54,096 nt of DNA from Bacteroidota bacterium (GCA_022708025.1 JAKIZM010000018.1:1-54096); one strand, 5' to 3'; shown: positions 26,530 to 36,089, counted from the first letter of the stretch. The notes: generated by a model from the letters alone, not told the origin. Numbers and translations: made by a program.

Positions 26530-28296
26530 TCATTTTGTGATTCTATTTACCAATGCACCAGCAAATCTTTCTGCTACTTTTTCTTTTTGGGTTAGGTTTT
26601 CTTCGAGGGAGTTACATATACTCATTAGTTTATTTACTTTTTCTACAATGCGTTTTTGCTCAGCGAGGGGGGGTAATAAAAAGATATGATTTCTTAAGAA
26701 ATTAAGAGTAACAAAAGGTTGTGCACCACCAGCTGCTTTTAGCTGTATGCCATTTGCTAAATGCTCTAAAAACAATTTAAGATAATATGGACTAGTTAAC
26801 TTTTTGCTGTAATATTTAAACAATGCTACATTTTTTATACTAAATTCTTTATCAGTTTTCACCATAACCATATTACCTAAGTTGCCGCCAATCATGGAGA
26901 ATAAAATATCTTGTTTTTCAACATTCGAGCGTTTTTGAATTTCTTTGTGATCATTTATAGAAATATTTTGTGCAAGGGAAAAATCAATCTCTCCATTTGA
27001 AAAGCATCTACTAGTAACTAATGGAATCCCCTCCTTTATGTATTTCGGTGTATCGTGGGTTCCATCTCTAACATCAAATATTTCTTGCAACCTCACCCAT
27101 TCCCAACCATTTGGTAAATTAGATGGTTTTTCTTCTTCTTTAATTGGCGGAAGTTCCTTCCCGCCACGGCGGGCAGGTTGTTTTTTGATTTTACCTTCAG
27201 AGATAAGTTTTTCTTTTTCTGCTTTTATTTTCTTAAGTAATTTTGATGCGGGTTCAAAAATGGAACCATCATCCAGTTGAACGGAAGTCTTAGATCCCGA
27301 AACTAGTTCGGGATGACATTCGTATATGGTGTTCCTCCATTTCGAAGTCAATTTTCCCTGAACTGCAAGCTGAAGTATGGTTTGTTTAAGTTTATCTACA
27401 TTCTCAGGCACTGAATAAAGTGTGGTGAAGTTTTCTTCAATTAGTTTCCAGTTGGCTCTTAGTTGCTGTTCATTTTCTGATGAAAGAAGTTTTTCAATTG
27501 AGGCATTGTTTAGTCTTATTCTTTTTTGATCTCTGCTTTCTTTTTCTTTCTCAAGCTGATCAAGCAAAGACATTAAGCTGTTTACTTTTTCTACTATGCG
27601 TTTTTGCTCGGCGAGTGGTGGGAGAGGAAATAAAATATTCTTAAATAAATTTATATCGAGGTGTGGTATTGCCGCACCTTTTTTATTACTATTGAAGAAG
27701 TTATAATTGGTTCTTATAAACATTTTCCAATATTCTGAAATATCAGAATAATGTAAATCTACTCTTGCAAGTGTCGAACCCAAAATTCCTTTAATTCCCT
27801 CGCCTAATAGTCCACTTCTTGAACCATCACATACAATCAATATATCGCCATCATTACAATATTTTGCATTTTCATCATCGGAATATTGCTCAATGATACC
27901 TGTCTCAAATGCTTTAATATTTATATAAGGATATTTTCCTCCAATTTTATTTAAGTCTTTAGGATTATTACCTCTTTCAAATTCAAATAATTCAATATTT
28001 CTTACCCATTCCCAACCTTCTGGTAAAACAAATGGTTTTTCTTCTTCTTTAATTGGCTGGAGTTCTCTCTGTTTTTTGATTTTACCTTCAGAGATAAGTT
28101 TTTCTTTTTCAGCTTTTATCTTCTTTAGTAATTCTGATGCGGATTCATCATCACGATCTTGTTTTACTAATCTACCTCTAACAGCGATCTGTAGCACAAG
28201 TTCGCGGGCTTTTTCAATTCCGTTAGGTGCATCAATCAATTCATCAAGATTTTCGAGAAAGAAATTCAGTTCAGGATAATACTTTTGTAAGTTCAT
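26530..28296 (-). CDS. hsdS: Type I restriction system specificity subunit HsdS
   Basis: 588 residues that set the DNA target of the HsdMS methylase and HsdRMS nuclease. There are two target-recognition domains, each preceded by the same stretch (LLKKIKAEKEKLISEGKIKK) and followed by PLAEQKRIVEKVN, so the protein has the usual two-fold pseudo-symmetry. It is longer than most HsdS. Part of the excess is a stretch containing CHPELVSGS and another containing PARRGG, present only in the second half and both encoded by palindromic repeats. The gene overlaps hsdM by 26 bases. Confidence 0.92.
   Translation of the reverse strand: MNLQKYYPELNFFLENLDELIDAPNGIEKARELVLQIAVRGRLVKQDRDDESASELLKKIKAEKEKLISEGKIKKQRELQPIKEEEKPFVLPEGWEWVRNIELFEFERGNNPKDLNKIGGKYPYINIKAFETGIIEQYSDDENAKYCNDGDILIVCDGSRSGLLGEGIKGILGSTLARVDLHYSDISEYWKMFIRTNYNFFNSNKKGAAIPHLDINLFKNILFPLPPLAEQKRIVEKVNSLMSLLDQLEKEKESRDQKRIRLNNASIEKLLSSENEQQLRANWKLIEENFTTLYSVPENVDKLKQTILQLAVQGKLTSKWRNTIYECHPELVSGSKTSVQLDDGSIFEPASKLLKKIKAEKEKLISEGKIKKQPARRGGKELPPIKEEEKPSNLPNGWEWVRLQEIFDVRDGTHDTPKYIKEGIPLVTSRCFSNGEIDFSLAQNISINDHKEIQKRSNVEKQDILFSMIGGNLGNMVMVKTDKEFSIKNVALFKYYSKKLTSPYYLKLFLEHLANGIQLKAAGGAQPFVTLNFLRNHIFLLPPLAEQKRIVEKVNKLMSICNSLEENLTQKEKVAERFAGALVNRITK
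27156..27177. repeat. GC-rich palindromic repeat inserted in frame in hsdS
   Basis: CCTTCCCGCC and GGCGGGCAGG arms around AC form a strong hairpin. The matching position of the first hsdS half has no such sequence; the net gain is 18 bases (six codons, reading PARRGG in the protein), so the reading frame is kept. Its GC content is far above the surrounding gene. Confidence 0.8.
27292..27320. repeat. Palindromic repeat encoding HPELVSGS, inserted in frame in hsdS
   Basis: The core ATCCCGAA / TTCGGGAT palindrome (27294-27314) is followed by GACATT and reads on the minus strand as CHPELVSGS. It lies in a loop between the central conserved region and the second target-recognition domain, where the first half has no counterpart. 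I recall this peptide from dispersed palindromic repeats in other genomes, but cannot check it here. Confidence 0.75.
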
Positions 28297-29731
28297 ACTT
28301 TAACTGCTCTCTTAATTGTGCTATTTTAATTTCAACAGCATTATACTTCTGTAAAATTTCTTCCGGGTTACCGTGATTTTCTTCAACAGTATTGGGGTTT
28401 TTAATATCGAGGTTATAATTATTTGCAATTATATCCTTAGCGCTAACCTTCCACGCAAACTGATTTTCTTCTCTTTTGCTTCTGCCGGCTTTATTATCCT
28501 TGCCCCACCACTTTTTAACAACATCAAACTCACTAATATGAATTGGTTTTGTTTTGTTATAGTTTTTTACTCCGGGCGGATACTGCATTTCATAATACCA
28601 GACTTCTTCCGTAGGCTCACCTTTGGTAAAGAACAAAAGATTAGTTCTTATTCCAGTGTAAGGATTAAACACGCCGTTAGGCAAGCGCACAATTGTATGA
28701 AGATTACATTTTTCAAACAATCGTTCTTTAATTCTTGTTTTAGCACCTTCGCCAAAAAGAAAACCATCCGGCAATACCAATGCTGCTCTGCCTTTTTCCT
28801 TAAGCAGCTGAATAATAAGCATAAGAAACAGATCGGCAGTTTCTCTTGTTCTATAATTTGCTGGGAAATTATTTTCAATTCCCGGCTCTTCAGTCCCTCC
28901 AAACGGAGGATTTGTAAGAATGATATCAACTCTGTCTGCATCTGTATAATCTCTTAAAGGACGCGCAAGAGAATTTCCGTGAGTGATTACAGGAACTTCG
29001 ATATCGTGCAGAATAAGATTTGTAACTCCAAGCAGATGCGGAAGCGGTTTTTTCTCAACACCTTTAATTGAGTTTTGAATAGTTTGCCAGTCTTCCGGAG
29101 TTTTCATCTGTTTACGCATTATTTCAAGAGCAGAAGTTAAGAATCCGCCTGTTCCGCAAGCAGGATCAAAAACAACTTCGCCAAGCTTCGGATTTATCAT
29201 ATCAGCCATAAACTGAGTAACAGCACGCGGTGTATAATATTCGCCTGCGTTACCTGCGCTTTGTAAATCTTTTAAAATCTGTTCATAGATTTCGTTAAAG
29301 ATATGCCGTTCTTTAAGATTGTTAAAATCAACTTGATTTATCTTATTAACAACCTGTCTGATGAGCGTTCCGGATTTCATATAATTGTATGAATCTTCAA
29401 ACAGAGCCTTAATCATAAAACCTTTAGGATCGGAATCGGGAGTAACTTTAAGATCCTTTAATGATTTGAAAAGTTTATTATTGATAAACTCAAGAAGCTC
29501 ATCGCCGGTAATTCCCTCTTCATCAGAAGCCCAGTTTCTCCAGCGTAGTTTGTTTGGGATAGGAGATTCATAATTATCATCGGCTAATTCATATTCTTTT
29601 TCTTTATCATCAAAGATTTTAAGAAATATCATCCAGGCAAGTTGGGAAATACGCTGAGCATCGCCATCAACTCCGGCATCCTGCCGCATAATATCTTGAA
29701 TTGATTTAACGAGAGTGGTAAGGTTGGACAT
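28271..29731 (-). CDS. hsdM: Type I restriction system DNA methyltransferase HsdM
   Basis: N6-adenine methyltransferase subunit. The N-terminal HsdM helical domain (residues 1-130) leads into the SAM-binding motif FDPACGTGGFLTSALE (about 188-203) and the catalytic motif NPPFGG near residue 280. 486 residues is normal. It works with HsdS, whose start lies inside its last codons. The gene between hsdM and hsdR (a GIY-YIG protein) interrupts the usual cassette, leaving a 54-base gap upstream of hsdM. Confidence 0.95.
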   Translation of the reverse strand: MSNLTTLVKSIQDIMRQDAGVDGDAQRISQLAWMIFLKIFDDKEKEYELADDNYESPIPNKLRWRNWASDEEGITGDELLEFINNKLFKSLKDLKVTPDSDPKGFMIKALFEDSYNYMKSGTLIRQVVNKINQVDFNNLKERHIFNEIYEQILKDLQSAGNAGEYYTPRAVTQFMADMINPKLGEVVFDPACGTGGFLTSALEIMRKQMKTPEDWQTIQNSIKGVEKKPLPHLLGVTNLILHDIEVPVITHGNSLARPLRDYTDADRVDIILTNPPFGGTEEPGIENNFPANYRTRETADLFLMLIIQLLKEKGRAALVLPDGFLFGEGAKTRIKERLFEKCNLHTIVRLPNGVFNPYTGIRTNLLFFTKGEPTEEVWYYEMQYPPGVKNYNKTKPIHISEFDVVKKWWGKDNKAGRSKREENQFAWKVSAKDIIANNYNLDIKNPNTVEENHGNPEEILQKYNAVEIKIAQLREQLKYELTKVLS

Positions 29732-29785
29732 AGGTTATGGTTTTATATAATTAGTGTAATTTTATTTAAATCTAAAAATTTTATT

Positions 29786-30562
29786 TCATTTAAATATTAT
29801 TATAGAATATTTGGAAATAATTCCAATTTTTATTTCACTACCTTGGTCGAAATTGTTTTGTAACCATTCTTTAAGTTCTTTGCCACCGTGTATTCTTGGT
29901 GAATTATTTGAATTTGAAGTTCGGTCAATATACCCTTTAACACATTTTTGCTTTTTTCTTCCTAGATAAATCTCTATTCTATTCTTATCAGCGCCAAAAT
30001 AATCAGAATGTTCCTTTTTAATATTAAAGAATCCTTTTGAATAATACGATTTGGACAAGTTAAGTTTTATTATATTTTCCTTTTTAACAGTAGTATTAAT
30101 CCGTAGATTTTTCACTTTAATTTCTTCATCCTTTTTATCAATTATTAACCGAGTCTTACCTTGAAAATTCCAATTAGGTTTAATTTTAGCAATCAATGAA
30201 TCTTCAAGACCAGCAGCAAGATTTACACTAAAATCGCCGTATTTTAATAAACTCTCAGGTGCAAGAACAAATATTTTTACTTTTTTATTACGTCTAAGTT
30301 CTTCCTTGATATTTTTTCTAATTCTTTTATTTGTCTCTTGCGATTTGCCTGGGCTCTCATAACCATACATTCTAGTTAAAAAAGTATTTATTGTCTTCCC
30401 AATATATTTAATTTCATTACCTACGACGAAGCTATAAAGAATATTTCTAGATAAAAGATTCCTGTATAAATTTCTTTTAATTTTCCTTTTAGAAATCTCC
30501 CACTCACCTGATTCTACAAATCCAATATCTAAAATTCTATTAATTTCATTTTCTTTAGTCAT
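29786..30562 (-). CDS. GIY-YIG nuclease with a C-terminal DNA-binding-like domain
   Basis: The N-terminal domain fits the GIY-YIG nuclease fold: a tyrosine in ILYSFVVG (Y43), KYIGKT (53-57), an arginine in a helix (R64) and a glutamate in AGLEDSLIAKIKPNWN (E120), the usual catalytic set. The C-terminal half (about residues 160-255) contains YFGADKNRIEIYLG and NNSPRIHGGKELKEWL, a pattern I associate with restriction-enzyme DNA-binding domains of the B3/EcoRII-N kind, with low certainty. The ATG at 30562 follows the hsdR stop by four bases and has GGAAG upstream, so it is preferred to the ATG at 30589. It is probably co-transcribed with hsdR. Confidence 0.72.
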   Translation of the reverse strand: MTKENEINRILDIGFVESGEWEISKRKIKRNLYRNLLSRNILYSFVVGNEIKYIGKTINTFLTRMYGYESPGKSQETNKRIRKNIKEELRRNKKVKIFVLAPESLLKYGDFSVNLAAGLEDSLIAKIKPNWNFQGKTRLIIDKKDEEIKVKNLRINTTVKKENIIKLNLSKSYYSKGFFNIKKEHSDYFGADKNRIEIYLGRKKQKCVKGYIDRTSNSNNSPRIHGGKELKEWLQNNFDQGSEIKIGIISKYSIIIFK

Positions 30563-30566
30563 AAAT

Positions 30567-32945
30567 CTATGCTTCCATATAAATTTCATTTTCTAATTCT
30601 TTAACTGCGAACAGATAATTTTGTTTACCACCAAAGTCATCAATAATCTGCAAAGGTAATGCAATGTTGGAGATAGGCGGTAATTTGAGGAAGTCAACTA
30701 ACTTCGTGCTGTCTTTTGCATCATCAACCACATTTATTCCTTCATCAGAATATTTATCCAATATTGCTTCCAGCACTTTTCTTGCCTGTTCACCATATTT
30801 AGCGAAGTAATTTCTCTTTTTAACATTAGCTGCTCTTTCTTTCCTTGAAAGCGGAGGCATATCAAAAGCAACGTGACAAATTAAATCAAACTCATCCATA
30901 TCCTTTCCAACCTGCTCCTGAAGCTCTTCCATAAAAACGCCCTGTTCAAGCAATTCTGCAATCAAAACATCCTTTCTTTCAGCACTTGTCCATTCATTTA
31001 AGAAATCATTCAAAGTTCTGTATCTTTTTTTCAATACATCTTTGCTGTAATCCTTAAGTGTAACAGTAACCAAACCTTTTTCTTTATCGTAATATTGAAC
31101 TCTTTCACCAACGATACTTACTGGAACATCATTGACATAATATTTGACTCGTGTTCTTGGTCCTTCAGGATCATCAATAATCGGAGGAGGAAGTGTTGGC
31201 GGAACTGGGTCAACAAGAACTTCAGGCTCTTCAGTTTCAGTATCTTCATCAGGCGGAAGAATTGGATCGGTTGGTTTCGGCTTATAGATTTGAACGGCTT
31301 CACCATCGAATGCAGGATCATAAAACAGTTTTGTCGCATCTCTGAAATCTATAATTGTGAAATACATCTTACCAAAATCTTCTCTAACTCTTGTTCCCCT
31401 TCCGATAATCTGCTTAAACTCAGTTAAAGAATTTATATTTTTATCCAATACGATAAGTTTGCATGTCTGTGCATCAACACCAGTGCTCATAAGTTTAGAA
31501 GTTGTTGCAATAACGGGATATTTTTCTTCGGGATCGATAAAGTTATCAAGCTCAGCTTTACCAGTTGCATCATCGCCGGTTATTTTAATTACATACTTAT
31601 TATTTTCTAAAACCAAATCAGGATTTTCATTGATAAGTGCGTGCCTCATTCTATCAGCGTGATCAATATCTTCGCAAAAGACAATTGTTTTACTAAAACG
31701 ATCTGTTGCTTTAAGATAATCGCTGATCCTTTTGGCAACCAATTGAGTCCTTGGTTCTATAACTAAAGTTCTGTCATAATCTTTCAGATTATAAATTCTG
31801 TTTTCAATTTCCTGTCCATATCTATCCAATTTACCTTCGGGTGGTTTCCATCCTGATAAATCTTTATCAATATAAGTTCTGATAACTTTATAAGGTGCAA
31901 GGAATCCATCTTCAATTCCTTGTTTAAGTGAGTAAGTATAAACAGGTTTACCGAAGTAATCTATATTGGAAATATATTTTGTTTCTCTCGGAGTTGCAGT
32001 CATACCAATTTGAGCAGCATTATGAAAATATTCCAACACTTCACGCCACTGCGAATCCTCAGCGGCACTGCCGCGATGGCACTCATCAACGATTATTAAA
32101 TCAAAGAAGTTCTGTGAGAATTGTTTATAAATATTTTTCCATTCATCTGTGCCTGTAACTGCCTGATACAATGCAAGGTAGATTTCAAAAGATTTATCGA
32201 TTTTCCGATTAGTTATCTTGGTCATCTTTTTATCAAAATACTTGAAATCGTTAGTCATTGTCTGATCAACAAGAATATTTCTATCGGCAAGAAATAAAAT
32301 TCTCTTTTTAATTCCTGCTTTCCACAATTTCCAAATAATCTGAAAAGCTGTGTAGGTTTTTCCTGTCCCGGTTGCCATTACCAATAAAATTCTGTTTTGT
32401 CCTTCAGCAATAGCATCAACAACTCTGTTAATTGCAACCTGCTGATAATAGCGCGGCTTTCTTCCCGGATCGTAATGATAATCCTGTGTGATAATTTCTT
32501 CTTTCTTTTGATCAAGTCCTTTCCATTTAGAATATCTTTTCCACAACTCATCAGGTGAAGGGAAATTATCAAGAGCAAGTTCGCTCTCTATTTTTTTAAG
32601 ATTAGTTTTATCGTGTTCAAAAAAAGCGTAACCGTTTGAAGAATACACGAAAGGAATGTCAAGATCATTCGAATAATCAAGAGCCTGTTGAATACCTGCA
32701 CTTACAGAATGATTATTATCTTTGGCTTCAATAATCGCAATTGGAAGATGAGGTTTGTAATAAAGTATGTAATCGGCACGTTTTTGTTTTCCCCTTTGAA
32801 CTAATTTACCTCTAACAAAAATCTTTCCTGCAGTATAAGATACTTCTTCCCTTATTTGTGATTTTATATCCCAGCCGGCATTTTTTAATGCAGGAGTGAT
32901 AAATTTTGTGCAAATATCTCTTTCACTAAGGCTTTTTTTATCCAT
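30567..32945 (-). CDS. hsdR: Type I restriction system motor/nuclease subunit HsdR
   Basis: 792 residues. The N-terminal PD-(D/E)XK nuclease is seen in [19 protein letters not shown], followed by a superfamily 2 helicase with Walker A MATGTGKT, the DECH box [10 protein letters not shown] and motif III MTATP. The C-terminal region beyond residue 600 looks like the EcoEI-type HsdR C-terminal domain that binds the methylase, which suggests a type IB-like system. It is the first gene of the hsdR - GIY-YIG - hsdM - hsdS operon. All motifs needed for translocation and cleavage are present. Confidence 0.95.
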   Translation of the reverse strand: MDKKSLSERDICTKFITPALKNAGWDIKSQIREEVSYTAGKIFVRGKLVQRGKQKRADYILYYKPHLPIAIIEAKDNNHSVSAGIQQALDYSNDLDIPFVYSSNGYAFFEHDKTNLKKIESELALDNFPSPDELWKRYSKWKGLDQKKEEIITQDYHYDPGRKPRYYQQVAINRVVDAIAEGQNRILLVMATGTGKTYTAFQIIWKLWKAGIKKRILFLADRNILVDQTMTNDFKYFDKKMTKITNRKIDKSFEIYLALYQAVTGTDEWKNIYKQFSQNFFDLIIVDECHRGSAAEDSQWREVLEYFHNAAQIGMTATPRETKYISNIDYFGKPVYTYSLKQGIEDGFLAPYKVIRTYIDKDLSGWKPPEGKLDRYGQEIENRIYNLKDYDRTLVIEPRTQLVAKRISDYLKATDRFSKTIVFCEDIDHADRMRHALINENPDLVLENNKYVIKITGDDATGKAELDNFIDPEEKYPVIATTSKLMSTGVDAQTCKLIVLDKNINSLTEFKQIIGRGTRVREDFGKMYFTIIDFRDATKLFYDPAFDGEAVQIYKPKPTDPILPPDEDTETEEPEVLVDPVPPTLPPPIIDDPEGPRTRVKYYVNDVPVSIVGERVQYYDKEKGLVTVTLKDYSKDVLKKRYRTLNDFLNEWTSAERKDVLIAELLEQGVFMEELQEQVGKDMDEFDLICHVAFDMPPLSRKERAANVKKRNYFAKYGEQARKVLEAILDKYSDEGINVVDDAKDSTKLVDFLKLPPISNIALPLQIIDDFGGKQNYLFAVKELENEIYMEA

Positions 32946-33304
32946 AAATCAATTAAAATAAATAATAGGAACAAAAAATTGTCTTTCACTGTCACGGCAC
33001 CCCCAAAGACTGAAGCGAGGATTAAAGGGAGTGAAATTTTATTACCATTTACAAGCTGTAATTACCAGATCGAAATGTTGTATCAAATTTACATTTAAAA
33101 TTAAGTAAAGGATTAGAATAATTCTACTTTTTTCAGTAATGAATTAATGATTATCTGATTTAGAACTTAGTGATAATTGGAAGGAATGTTTTATTCCTCA
33201 TCTGTGAAATTGATAAATAATAATTACAACTAACGCTTCAGATGAGGAATTCTTGTTTTAAAATATTTTATCTTTACATAAGAAAAGGAAGGAACACAAA
33301 ACCT
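32946..33304. other. Gene-free 359 bases with a repeat and competing hairpins
   Basis: This gap upstream of hsdR holds a CGGCACCCCC...GGGAGTG element (32995-33033) and a perfect 12-bp inverted repeat (33193-33204 with 33239-33250). The first arm of that repeat also pairs with a nearer AGGAAT at 33182-33187, so two hairpins exclude one another. I see no coding sequence. Confidence 0.7.
32995..33033 (+). repeat. Dispersed CGGCACCCCC...GGGAGTG element, copy A
   Basis: CACCCCC and GGGAGTG can pair with one mismatch around a loop of about 20 bases that contains CTGAAG. A related copy (48854-48888) shares the arms, the CTGAAG and the upstream TCAC. Both sit at the outer border of an accessory region. 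Confidence 0.7.
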
Positions 33305-33847
33305 TTATTTCATAAAATGATATAACACCAGATTTTTTAATGGAACGGTTTGCATCTCAGCAAAACCGACTTTCTCAGATAAGTTTCTCAAAAATTCTTC
33401 GCGAAGTCTATGTTTCAATGGCGGACCAAATTCTTCTTCAACATATTTAAATTCTAAAATAGATACTTGTTTGGCAGCAACTCTCTTAGCTTCCTGCATT
33501 GCTTCCATATAATCATCTACTTCGTGAAAAATAACCCCCATAAAAACCAAATCGAAAGAGTTATCATCAAATGGCAGACTTTCAGCGCGGGAAATTTCAA
33601 ATTGAACTTCGGGCAGATGTTTCTTTGCAGCGGCTAACATTTCTGGATTAAGATCTATTCCTGCAACCTTTTTATTCTGTTTAAAAAACCCTTCTGCAAA
33701 AAGTCCGCTACCTGTTCCGATATCCAAAACTGAATTTATTGCTTTATGGTTCAAGCACAACTCAACTACTTTGTTAACTTCAAGCCGCTCAATTCTTTCA
33801 GGTGATCTTAAACGATCAATTCCATGATTATATACTCTATCGTTCAT
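33305..33847 (-). CDS. Class I SAM-dependent methyltransferase
   Basis: 180 residues with the SAM-binding motif VLDIGTGSGLFAEGF (about 40-54), GIDLNPEMLAAAKKH and FDLVFMGVIFHEVDDY, a methyltransferase domain of the UbiE/COQ5-like type. The substrate is unknown. The small size leaves no room for a separate substrate domain. It lies at the end of the trxB-containing minus-strand group and follows a related broken methyltransferase gene by 68 bases. The two are not close copies of each other. Confidence 0.85.
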   Translation of the reverse strand: MNDRVYNHGIDRLRSPERIERLEVNKVVELCLNHKAINSVLDIGTGSGLFAEGFFKQNKKVAGIDLNPEMLAAAKKHLPEVQFEISRAESLPFDDNSFDLVFMGVIFHEVDDYMEAMQEAKRVAAKQVSILEFKYVEEEFGPPLKHRLREEFLRNLSEKVGFAEMQTVPLKNLVLYHFMK

Positions 33848-33915
33848 CGATATATTTTCCTTATCATAAAATAAAATGATTAATAATTAAAGATATGCAG
33901 CAACGATAATAATTT

Positions 33916-34542
33916 TTAATTTGATTGCGGATGCTCCAGAACAAATATCTGACTTGTTGAAGGCGTATTATCTAACTCTTTTATTATGTTCAATCCGGCT
34001 TTACCGGCTAAGTTTGTTAATCCATTATCTGCAACAAAGCTTTTAAAATTCCGGTAATGATCTTCGCCTGCAAAATATTCTACCAATTCATTAAGCACAC
34101 TCCAAAATCCCGTTCTCACAGGAACAAGATAATCGCCTATGATTATTTTATCTGCAATCAACGACATTTCTTAAAGAAGATTAATTCTTTCTTCGGGTTC
34201 AACTTCGTGAATAACATAGGTCATAACTGCATAATCAAAATGCTGATTTTTAGCAATCAATTCAGATAAGCTTGTGTGAAGAAAAGAGATTTTTGAATTT
34301 GAATTTCTCTCAAGTGTGCGTTTAGCAGTAGAGATATTCTTTTCTGATAAATCTATTCCAACTACTTTATTTACTTTATCAGCAATTGAAAAAGAAAATC
34401 TGCCGGTTCCGCATCCAACATCAATTACTGTTGAGTCTGGTTGAATAAATTTTTTAATTTCACCAAACATTTTATCCTGGTTGGGCGCAATAAATTTATC
34501 GTAAATCCAGCCATCATACCAGTGATTTTTATTTTTATTCAT
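33916..34542 (-). pseudogene. Methyltransferase gene interrupted by an in-frame ochre codon
   Basis: Residues 1-123 (34542 to 34171) hold a complete SAM-binding core with VIDVGCGTGRFSF, VVGIDLSEKNIS and HFDYAVMTYVIHEVEPEE. A TAA at 34171-34173 then interrupts the frame, which goes on as E-MSLIADKIIIGDYLVP for another 84 codons to 33916. The joined product of about 208 residues looks like one ordinary methyltransferase, so a single AAA-to-TAA change would explain the break. The second part could be started at its own ATG (34167) but lacks the SAM site. The substrate is unknown. Confidence 0.8.
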
Positions 34543-34552
34543 TTAAGTAAAA

Positions 34553-35509
34553 TTACTGCGCAAATTCCTGTTCAGCAATTTCCTTTTTAAGATTATTTAT
34601 ATATTCAGCAGCAGTTAATGCAGCAATAGTTCCATCAGCAACTGCGGTGGTAACTTGTCTGTATCTTTTCTGAATTGAATCGCCTGCTGCAAAAACTCCG
34701 GGTAAATTTGTTCTCATATCTTTATCAACAATTATTTCATTCCATTGGTTCAGTTCAACAATTCCTTGTAATGATTCAGTATTCGGAACATAGCCGATAA
34801 AAACAAACACACCGTCAATTTTCATCTTGCTTATTTCACCGGTTCTTTGATTTTGGATTTTCACTTCTTCAAGTTTCTCATTTCCAATAAACTCAACGAT
34901 TTTTGATTCCATTATAAAGCTGATCTTTTCATTTTTCTTAGCTTCTTTAACATAATGCTCCAAAGCCTGAAAACGATCGAACTGGTGAACAACAGTAATC
35001 TTTGATGCATATTTAGTCAATGAAACAGCTTCTTCCAAAGCTGAATTTCCGCCGCCGACAACAATTATTTCTTTATCCTGAAAAAAATCACCGTCGCAGG
35101 TTGCGCAATATGAAATTCCTTTCCCTTTAAATTCCTCTTCACCAATTGCTCCGATCATTCTGGATTTTCCGCCGGTTGCAATGATTACAGCATTTGAAGT
35201 ATAAACATCTTTATCATTAACAACCACTTTTTTTATTTCATCGTTAAGCTCGAGCGAAGTGATCTTGATATTTGATTTTATCTTGCATCCGAATTTTTGC
35301 GCTTGTGTTTTCATCGTTCTTGCAAGTGTATATCCGCTTACATTTTCAACTCCGGGATAATTTGCAATTTCGTGAGTAAGAACCATCTGCCCGCCAACAG
35401 CGCCTTCGTTAAGTATTAAAGTATTTACTTTTGCGCGTGATAAATAAATTCCAGCAGTTAAACCTGCAGCACCGGCACCAATAATTATTGCATCAAAATG
35501 ATTTTCCAT
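34553..35509 (-). CDS. trxB: Thioredoxin-disulfide reductase
   Basis: FAD- and NADPH-dependent reductase that regenerates thioredoxin. GAGAAGLTAGIYLS (residues 11-24) binds FAD, the redox-active pair is C135 and C138 in SYCATCDG, and VVGGGNSALEEA binds NADPH. VFAAGD near the C-terminus is the second FAD motif. The 318-residue length is normal. Directly upstream lie a thioredoxin-like gene, groES and a glutaredoxin gene, forming a redox cluster; a MITE-like element sits between trxB and the thioredoxin gene. Confidence 0.96.
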   Translation of the reverse strand: MENHFDAIIIGAGAAGLTAGIYLSRAKVNTLILNEGAVGGQMVLTHEIANYPGVENVSGYTLARTMKTQAQKFGCKIKSNIKITSLELNDEIKKVVVNDKDVYTSNAVIIATGGKSRMIGAIGEEEFKGKGISYCATCDGDFFQDKEIIVVGGGNSALEEAVSLTKYASKITVVHQFDRFQALEHYVKEAKKNEKISFIMESKIVEFIGNEKLEEVKIQNQRTGEISKMKIDGVFVFIGYVPNTESLQGIVELNQWNEIIVDKDMRTNLPGVFAAGDSIQKRYRQVTTAVADGTIAALTAAEYINNLKKEIAEQEFAQ

Positions 35510-35569
35510 TTAATAACCTTATTCTAAATTGTTTTGTAACAATGCTCCCGAATTTTAATGATAAAACAA

Positions 35570-35687
35570 AGGCTGCCTTAAAAGATTTAGTTGTCAATTT
35601 TTAAAAGCAAAAGATTGACTCTTACAATTCAACCAACACTTAAAATTATGTTAGCGTAAATCTTTAAATTATTTTTTTGGACAGCCT
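35570..35687. mobile_element. MITE-like element with GGCTGCC/GGACAGCC ends
   Basis: About 118 bp bounded by imperfect terminal inverted repeats (AGGCTGCCTTAAAA at the left, TTTTTGGACAGCCT at the right). It contains no coding sequence and lies between trxB and the thioredoxin gene. The outer end AAGAGGCTGT (minus strand) is the same as that of the repeats flanking the Fic gene. I recall GAGGCTGTC-type ends from insertion sequences in Bacteroidota; the parent element is not in this window. Confidence 0.6.
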
Positions 35688-35727
35688 CTTGTTATCCGGT
35701 AACAGAGCTGTTTTTGAAAGTGCTTTG

Positions 35728-36072
35728 TTACTTTGAAAAATGTTCATCCAATATCGCAGTAATCTGATCTCTTGACTGAATACTGCTTGTTGCTTTTACA
35801 ACTTTTCCGTTCTTGTAATAAATCGTAAACGGCAAACCCTGAAAACTTCTTGCTTCGGGTAAGTTTCTTATAACTCTTGCGTCAGGTGAATCAAATTCCA
35901 TATCAGCAAATTTTATGTTCTTGTATTCTCCTTCTAGTTCTTCCATTACTTCGTAAACAGGAATGCACATTGGTCCCATTCTTCCGCAGCATATCATTAC
36001 ATTTTCGTTGTTCTTTAATAATTCTGAATGCTCTGATTCAGATGTTATATGAGTAAGATTTGTATTTAACAT
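35728..36072 (-). CDS. Thioredoxin-like protein with an unusual active site
   Basis: 114 residues with a thioredoxin fold: a beta-strand NVMI, the cysteine region CCGRMGPMCIPVYEVM, then KFADMEFDSPDARVI and the cis-proline loop GLPFTIYYKNG. Instead of WCGPC there are C28, C29 and C36, with six residues between C29 and C36. Whether these form a disulfide, bind metal or hold a different cofactor cannot be told. It lies 17 bases after groES and upstream of trxB, which could be its reductase. Confidence 0.82.
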   Translation of the reverse strand: MLNTNLTHITSESEHSELLKNNENVMICCGRMGPMCIPVYEVMEELEGEYKNIKFADMEFDSPDARVIRNLPEARSFQGLPFTIYYKNGKVVKATSSIQSRDQITAILDEHFSK

Positions 36073-36089
36073 TTTATTTCCTTCTTTTC

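Noticed and set aside
25455..33033. An integrative element attached at tRNA-Arg
   Set aside because: No integrase and no second copy of the tRNA 3' end can be seen, and the block lies on the 5' side of the tRNA.
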